DNA from: Spodoptera frugiperda
Taxonomy: Eukaryota; Arthropoda; Insecta; Lepidoptera; Noctuidae
Assembly (NCBI RefSeq): GCF_023101765.2
Contig: NC_064229.1
Location: 11,473,134-11,537,133 of the forward strand
Direction of reading: 5' to 3'
Length of the DNA: 64,000 bases
The notes under the pieces are model-generated. The model had not been told where the DNA came from and did not search any database. It saw only the letters and a program-made list of their open reading frames with translations. The position numbers and the translations under genes were made by a program. Below, one piece after another: positions 56,299 through 64,000 of this stretch (positions within the stretch are counted from its first letter, which is position 1; each line of letters starts with the position of its first letter).

Positions 56299-57184
56299 CA
56301 TTTGGGCCTTCAAATATTTATAACTAAGGCATGGACAAATAAATTACTCTGTGATGTACATTATTTAAAATATTGAATATTAGAGACACTGATACCGTTG
56401 GCAGCTTTAATGTGTCAAACTTCACTTCGATGCAACAAGTCATTCTTTTTAGTTGAGGGTGAAATTGTTAAGATCTTAACAAAAAGGCTAAGGCGAGCGG
56501 GTGAGGATTTCGTTTTTATTTTTTAAATCTTTGCTTATTGTTTGGATGTTTATGTTAATACTACATGAAGAATATATTGTCTAAGTGAAACTAAAGTTGT
56601 TTTGTCGCCATATGTTTCTAAAGTGAGGTTTTTAGAAGGTGGCCACTAATGTTTCATATCAACATCTTTGGCCACATGGCTGGCCAAAACTGGAGTACAT
56701 AGACACCCCACTTCTTCTCCTTTATTTTATAGTGGCTTTTTTTTTTTGGCTTTACATATCAACAAATACATATTTTTCATTTTCAGAGATGCAATAAATT
56801 GCCTTCACACAAAGGGAAGGTCAGTTTACTTTGCAGCTTTTACCAACGTCATATAAATGTTGATCTCTTTATTTGTAAGTTAAATTAAAGTGAAGTAATA
56901 ATATTTTATATTTTCCAAACTAAATAAAAATCATTGTTTGTAAAATGTTCAATTTAATTAATAAATTTTGATTACTTTTATAGTATTTTTAAAATGGCAC
57001 AAACTCCCTTTTTTTCTTTTTTATACAGTTATTTTTCTTTTGGACGTTCTTTAAAAAAGGGGTTTTCTTAGGCAAGGTTAATACAAGTTAAATGACTTTT
57101 TACAAGTAATATGTTCGTGAAAACAAAAACTATAAGTTAAGAAAGCCTCAAAGTCGACAAAATTCTTAAAGTGACCAAAACCGG
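56299..57184. other. Unassigned subtelomeric sequence
   Basis: It resumes the host sequence interrupted by the previous element (CATTTGGGCC). A 62-codon open frame at 56668 has no recognisable domain. GTGACCAAAACCGGGTCACT near 57171-57190 is an inverted repeat. Confidence 0.4.
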
Positions 57185-57343
57185 GTCACTTACGATATCT
57201 GTCAAAATTACATTGGTCAAAACGATATCTGTCAACATGACCTCTGTCAAAATGACGTCTGTTGGCATTTGTCAAAATGAATTCGGTCATAATAATATCT
57301 GTCACAATGACATCTATCAAAATAACATTTGTCAAAATTGCAT
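57185..57343. repeat. Loose array of about ten TCTGTCAAAATGACA-like units
   Basis: Units of 13-17 bp (TATCTGTCAAAATTACA, TTGGTCAAAACGA, TCTGTCAACATGACC and so on) follow each other with variable length and sequence up to the first telomeric unit. It looks like a decayed minisatellite and is the immediate boundary of the telomeric region. Confidence 0.7.
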
Positions 57344-57980
57344 AGGTTAGGTCAGGTTAGGTCAGGTTAGGTCAGGTTAGGTCAGGTTAGGTCAGGTTAG
57401 GTCAGGTTAGGTCAGGTTAGGTCAGGTTAGGTCAGGTTAGGTCAGGTTAGGTCAGGTTAGGTCAGGTTAGGTCAGGTTAGGTCAGGTTAGGTCAGGTTAG
57501 GTCAGGTTAGGTCAGGTTAGGTCAGGTTAGGTCAGGTTAGGTCAGGTTAGGTCAGGTTAGGTCAGGTTAGGTCAGGTTAGGTCAGGTTAGGTCAGGTTAG
57601 GTCAGGTTAGGTCAGGTTAGGTCAGGTTAGGTCAGGTTAGGTCAGGTTAGGTCAGGTTAGGTCAGGTTAGGTCAGGTTAGGTCAGGTTAGGTCAGGTTAG
57701 GTCAGGTTAGGTCAGGTTAGGTCAGGTTAGGTCAGGTTAGGTCAGGTTAGGTCAGGTTAGGTCAGGTTAGGTCAGGTTAGGTCAGGTTAGGTCAGGTTAG
57801 GTCAGGTTAGGTCAGGTTAGGTCAGGTTAGGTCAGGTTAGGTCAGGTTAGGTCAGGTTAGGTCAGGTTAGGTCAGGTTAGGTCAGGTTAGGTCAGGTTAG
57901 GTCAGGTTAGGTCAGGTTAGGTCAGGTTAGGTCAGGTTAGGTCAGGTTAGGTCAGGTTAGGTCAGGTTAGGTCAGGTTAG
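57344..57980 (+). repeat. TTAGG/TCAGG alternating array, 63 units of 10 bp
   Basis: From 57351 the unit GTCAGGTTAG repeats 63 times without a mismatch that I can see. It is equivalent to strictly alternating TTAGG and TCAGG pentamers. TTAGG is the common insect telomere repeat; TCAGG is the repeat of many beetles. Each unit also contains AGGTCA. Confidence 0.97.
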
Positions 57981-58060
57981 GTTAGGTTAGGTTAGGTTAG
58001 GTTAGGTTAGGTTAGGTTAGGTTAGGTTAGGTTAGGTTAGGTTAGGTTAGGTTAGGTTAG
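57981..58060 (+). repeat. Pure TTAGG block, 80 bp
   Basis: Sixteen TTAGG pentamers between the two alternating arrays. Confidence 0.97.
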
Positions 58061-58450
58061 GTCAGGTTAGGTCAGGTTAGGTCAGGTTAGGTCAGGTTAG
58101 GTCAGGTTAGGTCAGGTTAGGTCAGGTTAGGTCAGGTTAGGTCAGGTTAGGTCAGGTTAGGTCAGGTTAGGTCAGGTTAGGTCAGGTTAGGTCAGGTTAG
58201 GTCAGGTTAGGTCAGGTTAGGTCAGGTTAGGTCAGGTTAGGTCAGGTTAGGTCAGGTTAGGTCAGGTTAGGTCAGGTTAGGTCAGGTTAGGTCAGGTTAG
58301 GTCAGGTTAGGTCAGGTTAGGTCAGGTTAGGTCAGGTTAGGTCAGGTTAGGTCAGGTTAGGTCAGGTTAGGTCAGGTTAGGTCAGGTTAGGTCAGGTTAG
58401 GTCAGGTTAGGTCAGGTTAGGTCAGGTTAGGTCAGGTTAGGTCAGGTTAG
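58061..58450 (+). repeat. TTAGG/TCAGG alternating array, 39 units of 10 bp
   Basis: Same 10-bp unit as 57344-57980, 39 copies without visible variation. Confidence 0.97.
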
Positions 58451-58533
58451 GTTAGGTTAGGTTAGGTTAGGTTAGGTTAGGTTAGGTTAGGTTAGGTTAG
58501 GTTAGGTTAGGTTAGGTTAGGTTAGGTTAGGTT
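58451..58533 (+). repeat. Pure TTAGG block, 80 bp plus GTT
   Basis: Sixteen pentamers, then the junction with the SART-like element. Same length as the block at 57981-58060. Confidence 0.97.
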
Positions 58534-60336
58534 CCCGGCCCTGACGGTGTCCCCGCAAGGGTGGTGGCCATTGCCGCCTCCCAAATGGAGGAGCGGTTTC
58601 GGGACCTCTTCAGCGCGTGTCTCGCAACGGGGAGGTTCCGAAACCCTGGAAGGAGGGCAACTTTGCCTGCTGCGCAAAGACGGACGCCCGGCGGACTCCC
58701 CCTCGGCATACCGGCCCATCGTTCTGCTCGATGAGGTCGGAAAAATGTTCGAGGGGATCATAGCTGCCCGCCTCAACCGCCATCTTGCCAACGTTGGACC
58801 GGATCTCTCCGACGCTCAGTTCGGTTTTCGAGCCCAGCGGTCGACAATAGATGCCCTGACCCGTCTCAAGGGCCAGGTCAAGGAGGCCGTGGAAGAAGGG
58901 GATGGACTGTTGGCTGTGTCGTTTGATATAGCCAACGCGTTCAACTCCATCCCCCATTCAACCATCATTGAGGCGCTCCGATTCCACGGGGTGCCTCAGG
59001 TTAGGTACCTTCGGAGCCTACTGGCCGATTACTTGGCAGACAGGGCTGTCGTCCTTGTCGACAGAGACGGAGAGGTTCGGCGCTACGTCGTGGAGTCCGG
59101 CGTTCCGCAGGGGTCAGTGTTAGGACCCCTCCTATGGAACGTTGGTTTCGACTGGCTCCTGCGGGGAACGCTCCTCCGCGGGACGAGTGTCATATGTTAC
59201 GCGGATGACACTCTCCTCACTGCCCGCGGGGGCTTCACGACGGCGGCCAACCTGGCATCAGCGGGCGGCTCCCTGGTTGCCAACAGGATCCACCGCCTGG
59301 GGCTGACGGTGGCGCTGCACAAAACCGAGGCCGTGTTCTTCCACGGCCCGAGGCAGCGCCCCCCTCCCGACGCCCACATCTATGTGGACGGCACCAGGGT
59401 CGCCGTAGAGGGCCAGATAAAATATCTGGGCCTCATTCTAGATAGCAGGTGGCGTTTCGGCCCGCACTTTGCCGAGCTGTCCAAGCGCCTTTTAAGAACA
59501 GCGAATGCCCTCTCGTGGCTTATGCCAAATCTGGGGGGCCCAGCGCGCGATGCCGGCGTTTGTACGCCGGCATTCTCAGGAGCATGGCCCTTTATGGGGC
59601 TCCGATTTGGGCGGACTCCCTACACAGAAGGGAGAATGCCACCGCCCTTCGTGTGCCCCAAAGGGCTATCGCTCAGCGGGTGGCGCGGGCCTACCGCACA
59701 GTGGGCTTCGCGGCGGCATGCGCACTGGCGGGCACACCTCCGTGGGAGCTGGAGGCGTGGGTGCTCGCCAGAGTCTATGATTGGACGGCAGAGCGGAGGG
59801 CGCGCGGAGAGCACCCGGCTCATGAGGTGAGGGAGGCCGTGCGGCAGGAGGCCAAGGAGGCCATAGTCGTCCATTGGGCGGACGACCTTGCCGCTGCTGC
59901 CTTTGGCAGACGAACGCTGGACGCCATCGGGCCAGTCCTCCAGGCTTGGCTCGAGCGGCCGTTTGGTTTCCTCTCCTTCCGCCTGGTGCAGGTGATGACA
60001 GGCCATGGCTGCTTTGGCTCATACCTGCACCGCATCGGGCGGGAGGAGAGCCCGTCGTGCCACCACTGTGGCGCAACAGCGGACACGGTGCGGCATACTC
60101 TGGAGGAGTGCCCATCGTGGTCCGAGCCGCGGCAGAATTTGGTTGCGGCGGTCGGAGCAGACCTCTCGCTCCCTTCCATTGTTCGCGCTATGCTGGGGAG
60201 TGAGGAGGCATGGGCGGCGGTCGCCTCTTTCTGCGAGTGCGTAATATCGCAGAAGGAGGTGGCGGAGCGTGAGCGAGAGGAAGACGCCCTCGCTCCAGCG
60301 CTCCGACGAAGAAGAGTCGGCAGGAGAAGACGATAA
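58534..60336 (+). pseudogene. Partial ORF2 of the SART-like element: RT to zinc knuckle, three frameshifts
   Basis: Frame 1 (58534 to about 58638) encodes PGPDGVPARVV..LFSACLATGRF. Frame 3 briefly encodes KPWKEG. Frame 2 (about 58658-59530) encodes LCLLRKDGRP, AYRPIVLLDEVGK, AQFGFRAQRSTID, AVSFDIANAFNSI, GVPQGSVLGPLLW, CYADDTLL and IKYLGLILDSRWRF. Frame 1 again (about 59530-60336) encodes GGPSARCRRLYAGILRSMAL, GAPIWADSL, a CCHC-type motif CHHCGATADTVRHTLEEC and an Arg-rich end. Each of the three shifts is a one-base loss beside a short C or G run. Without endonuclease and ORF1 the copy could not move by itself. Confidence 0.88.
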
Positions 60337-60713
60337 TACAACCGTCTTCTCCCTCCCGGGGGTGAGTAGCGGGTGCTAGGCGCGGGGGCGCCTACACCTG
60401 CATTGCACTACTCACCTCTCGCGGGACGGGAGCGGTTGGCACACGACCGTTCCCGATGCCCCTTTCCCATGCTGGGGAGGGGCTTGTAATGGCCTGCCAC
60501 CACAGGTGGGCTCCGCCGAGGGGGTTCTGGTAGTAAAGGTTCAGCCGGTCTCCCAGACCCCCTAACTGGCGATGCGGGTGTGCTCCTGGGTTTTTTAGTG
60601 GGTATGCCGGCTTCGACCGGAGAGTCCCACATATCCCTCCCGTCCCCCGACGGGAGGACGATACATAAAGTATTTTTCCCAGGGTCAAAAAAAAAAAAAA
60701 AAAAAAAAAAAAA
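60337..60713 (+). other. 3' UTR and poly(A) tail of the SART-like element
   Basis: GC-rich sequence with CCCTCCCGGGGGTGAGTAGC, GGCGCGGGGGCGCC and CCCGACGGGAGG palindromic blocks, ending AGGGTC before the A run. In related elements the 3' UTR is recognised by the RT during target-primed reverse transcription. Confidence 0.75.
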
Positions 60714-63700
60714 GGTTAGGTTAGGTTAGGTTAGGTTAGGTTAGGTTAGGTTAGGTTAGGTTAGGTTAGGTTAGGTTAGGTTAGGTTAGGTTAGGTTAGG
60801 TTAGGTTAGGTTAGGTTAGGTTAGGTTAGGTTAGGTTAGGTTAGGTTAGGTTAGGTTAGGTTAGGTTAGGTTAGGTTAGGTTAGGTTAGGTTAGGTTAGG
60901 TTAGGTTAGGTTAGGTTAGGTTAGGTTAGGTTAGGTTAGGTTAGGTTAGGTTAGGTTAGGTTAGGTTAGGTTAGGTTAGGTTAGGTTAGGTTAGGTTAGG
61001 TTAGGTTAGGTTAGGTTAGGTTAGGTTAGGTTAGGTTAGGTTAGGTTAGGTTAGGTTAGGTTAGGTTAGGTTAGGTTAGGTTAGGTTAGGTTAGGTTAGG
61101 TTAGGTTAGGTTAGGTTAGGTTAGGTTAGGTTAGGTTAGGTTAGGTTAGGTTAGGTTAGGTTAGGTTAGGTTAGGTTAGGTTAGGTTAGGTTAGGTTAGG
61201 TTAGGTTAGGTTAGGTTAGGTTAGGTTAGGTTAGGTTAGGTTAGGTTAGGTTAGGTTAGGTTAGGTTAGGTTAGGTTAGGTTAGGTTAGGTTAGGTTAGG
61301 TTAGGTTAGGTTAGGTTAGGTTAGGTTAGGTTAGGTTAGGTTAGGTTAGGTTAGGTTAGGTTAGGTTAGGTTAGGTTAGGTTAGGTTAGGTTAGGTTAGG
61401 TTAGGTTAGGTTAGGTTAGGTTAGGTTAGGTTAGGTTAGGTTAGGTTAGGTTAGGTTAGGTTAGGTTAGGTTAGGTTAGGTTAGGTTAGGTTAGGTTAGG
61501 TTAGGTTAGGTTAGGTTAGGTTAGGTTAGGTTAGGTTAGGTTAGGTTAGGTTAGGTTAGGTTAGGTTAGGTTAGGTTAGGTTAGGTTAGGTTAGGTTAGG
61601 TTAGGTTAGGTTAGGTTAGGTTAGGTTAGGTTAGGTTAGGTTAGGTTAGGTTAGGTTAGGTTAGGTTAGGTTAGGTTAGGTTAGGTTAGGTTAGGTTAGG
61701 TTAGGTTAGGTTAGGTTAGGTTAGGTTAGGTTAGGTTAGGTTAGGTTAGGTTAGGTTAGGTTAGGTTAGGTTAGGTTAGGTTAGGTTAGGTTAGGTTAGG
61801 TTAGGTTAGGTTAGGTTAGGTTAGGTTAGGTTAGGTTAGGTTAGGTTAGGTTAGGTTAGGTTAGGTTAGGTTAGGTTAGGTTAGGTTAGGTTAGGTTAGG
61901 TTAGGTTAGGTTAGGTTAGGTTAGGTTAGGTTAGGTTAGGTTAGGTTAGGTTAGGTTAGGTTAGGTTAGGTTAGGTTAGGTTAGGTTAGGTTAGGTTAGG
62001 TTAGGTTAGGTTAGGTTAGGTTAGGTTAGGTTAGGTTAGGTTAGGTTAGGTTAGGTTAGGTTAGGTTAGGTTAGGTTAGGTTAGGTTAGGTTAGGTTAGG
62101 TTAGGTTAGGTTAGGTTAGGTTAGGTTAGGTTAGGTTAGGTTAGGTTAGGTTAGGTTAGGTTAGGTTAGGTTAGGTTAGGTTAGGTTAGGTTAGGTTAGG
62201 TTAGGTTAGGTTAGGTTAGGTTAGGTTAGGTTAGGTTAGGTTAGGTTAGGTTAGGTTAGGTTAGGTTAGGTTAGGTTAGGTTAGGTTAGGTTAGGTTAGG
62301 TTAGGTTAGGTTAGGTTAGGTTAGGTTAGGTTAGGTTAGGTTAGGTTAGGTTAGGTTAGGTTAGGTTAGGTTAGGTTAGGTTAGGTTAGGTTAGGTTAGG
62401 TTAGGTTAGGTTAGGTTAGGTTAGGTTAGGTTAGGTTAGGTTAGGTTAGGTTAGGTTAGGTTAGGTTAGGTTAGGTTAGGTTAGGTTAGGTTAGGTTAGG
62501 TTAGGTTAGGTTAGGTTAGGTTAGGTTAGGTTAGGTTAGGTTAGGTTAGGTTAGGTTAGGTTAGGTTAGGTTAGGTTAGGTTAGGTTAGGTTAGGTTAGG
62601 TTAGGTTAGGTTAGGTTAGGTTAGGTTAGGTTAGGTTAGGTTAGGTTAGGTTAGGTTAGGTTAGGTTAGGTTAGGTTAGGTTAGGTTAGGTTAGGTTAGG
62701 TTAGGTTAGGTTAGGTTAGGTTAGGTTAGGTTAGGTTAGGTTAGGTTAGGTTAGGTTAGGTTAGGTTAGGTTAGGTTAGGTTAGGTTAGGTTAGGTTAGG
62801 TTAGGTTAGGTTAGGTTAGGTTAGGTTAGGTTAGGTTAGGTTAGGTTAGGTTAGGTTAGGTTAGGTTAGGTTAGGTTAGGTTAGGTTAGGTTAGGTTAGG
62901 TTAGGTTAGGTTAGGTTAGGTTAGGTTAGGTTAGGTTAGGTTAGGTTAGGTTAGGTTAGGTTAGGTTAGGTTAGGTTAGGTTAGGTTAGGTTAGGTTAGG
63001 TTAGGTTAGGTTAGGTTAGGTTAGGTTAGGTTAGGTTAGGTTAGGTTAGGTTAGGTTAGGTTAGGTTAGGTTAGGTTAGGTTAGGTTAGGTTAGGTTAGG
63101 TTAGGTTAGGTTAGGTTAGGTTAGGTTAGGTTAGGTTAGGTTAGGTTAGGTTAGGTTAGGTTAGGTTAGGTTAGGTTAGGTTAGGTTAGGTTAGGTTAGG
63201 TTAGGTTAGGTTAGGTTAGGTTAGGTTGGGTTAGGTTAGGTTAGGTTAGGTTAGGTTAGGTTAGGTTAGGTTAGGTTAGGTTAGGTTAGGTTAGGTTAGG
63301 TTAGGTTAGGTTAGGTTAGGTTAGGTTAGGTTAGGTTAGGTTAGGTTAGGTTAGGTTAGGTTAGGTTAGGTTAGGTTAGGTTAGGTTAGGTTAGGTTAGG
63401 TTAGGTTAGGTTAGGTTAGGTTAGGTTAGGTTAGGTTAGGTTAGGTTAGGTTAGGTTAGGTTAGGTTAGGTTAGGTTAGGTTAGGTTAGGTTAGGTTAGG
63501 TTAGGTTAGGTTAGGTTAGGTTAGGTTAGGTTAGGTTAGGTTAGGTTAGGTTAGGTTAGGTTAGGTTAGGTTAGGTTAGGTTAGGTTAGGTTAGGTTAGG
63601 TTAGGTTAGGTTAGGTTAGGTTAGGTTAGGTTAGGTTAGGTTAGGTTAGGTTAGGTTAGGTTAGGTTAGGTTAGGTTAGGTTAGGTTAGGTTAGGTTAGG

Positions 63701-64000
63701 TTAGGTTAGGTTAGGTTAGGTTAGGTTAGGTTAGGTTAGGTTAGGTTAGGTTAGGTTAGGTTAGGTTAGGTTAGGTTAGGTTAGGTTAGGTTAGGTTAGG
63801 TTAGGTTAGGTTAGGTTAGGTTAGGTTAGGTTAGGTTAGGTTAGGTTAGGTTAGGTTAGGTTAGGTTAGGTTAGGTTAGGTTAGGTTAGGTTAGGTTAGG
63901 TTAGGTTAGGTTAGGTTAGGTTAGGTTAGGTTAGGTTAGGTTAGGTTAGGTTAGGTTAGGTTAGGTTAGGTTAGGTTAGGTTAGGTTAGGTTGGGTTAGG
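60714..64000 (+). repeat. Telomeric (TTAGG)n, 3.29 kb to the window edge
   Basis: About 657 pentamers with only two visible variants, TTGGG at 63226-63230 and 63991-63995. The G-rich strand runs 5'->3' to the right, so the physical chromosome end is to the right. No TCAGG unit occurs in this block. Confidence 0.98.

Larger units (their letters stand above)
58534..60713 (+). mobile_element. 5'-truncated SART/R1-clade retrotransposon inside telomeric repeats
   Basis: Telomeric TTAGGTT passes directly into coding sequence for the start of a reverse transcriptase (PGPDGVPARVV), so endonuclease and ORF1 are absent. The ORF ends at 60336. A 3' UTR of about 350 bp and 27 A residues (60687-60713) follow, then GGTTAGG. 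The poly(A) points towards the chromosome end, that is, the sense strand is the TTAGG strand. In silkworm the SART and TRAS groups are inserted in TTAGG in opposite orientations; orientation and sequence make a SART-like assignment likely, but I cannot confirm it without alignment. Confidence 0.88.

Noticed and set aside
56668..56856. 62-residue ORF as a gene
   Set aside because: No domain, no signal and no splice support; it lies in AT-rich subtelomeric sequence.
57344..64000. CRISPR-like array
   Set aside because: The repeats are contiguous 5-bp and 10-bp units without spacers, in eukaryotic telomeric DNA.

Overview
The window is eukaryotic nuclear DNA from an arthropod, most probably a moth or butterfly, and it runs into a chromosome end. 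The evidence is: about 3.3 kb of uninterrupted TTAGG repeat at the right edge, with the G-rich strand reading 5'->3' towards that edge; an R1-clade (SART/TRAS-like) retrotransposon inside the telomeric repeat; a baculovirus-FP25K-like retroelement ORF; several interspersed repeats of types I know from Lepidoptera; and spliced, CpG-rich genes with phase-0 exons. I cannot name the species.

Layout. 1-2.5 kb: small repeats (a foldback MITE, an 83-bp tandem duplication, an R1-type remnant). 2.8-6.4 kb, minus strand: a seven-exon gene (gene A) for a 399-residue secreted protein. 6.4-25.8 kb: about 19 kb with no gene I can support, holding microsatellites, minisatellites, SINE and Helitron-like fragments; it separates the divergent genes A and B. 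25.8-28.2 kb, plus strand: a three-exon secreted-protein gene (gene B, 188 residues). 29.8-34.5 kb, minus strand: a complete young Ty1/copia element with near-identical LTRs, a 5-bp target duplication and an intact 1308-residue polyprotein. 34.9-35.4 kb, plus strand: the last two exons of a third secreted-type gene (gene C). Genes A, B and C share phase-0 splicing and an R-x-R-R processing site, so they may be a loose family; none has a function I recognise.

From 36 kb rightwards the window is almost all mobile DNA: a Helitron-like element, a frameshifted non-LTR element (minus, 36.3-39.6 kb), a complete I-type LINE with both ORFs open and a perfect 13-bp target duplication (40.2-45.8 kb), a decayed intron-containing zinc-finger/SWIM-type gene (46.3-47.5 kb), a 5S-rRNA-like repeat, and an FP25K-like ORF split by a 4.2-kb terminal-inverted-repeat element that is itself full of nested repeats (48.9-53.9 kb). 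Two more nested insertions with readable target duplications follow (54.6-56.3 kb).

The subtelomere/telomere boundary starts at about 57.2 kb with a loose TCTGTCAAAATGACA array. It is followed by 102 copies of a 10-bp unit made of alternating TTAGG and TCAGG, in two blocks of 63 and 39 units, each closed by exactly 80 bp of pure TTAGG. A 5'-truncated SART-like element sits at 58.5-60.7 kb with its poly(A) facing the chromosome end, and pure TTAGG runs on to the window edge. The 10-bp array also forms perfect AGGTCA direct repeats spaced by 4 bp, the layout of a nuclear-receptor DR4 element. This is the observation I would look at first.
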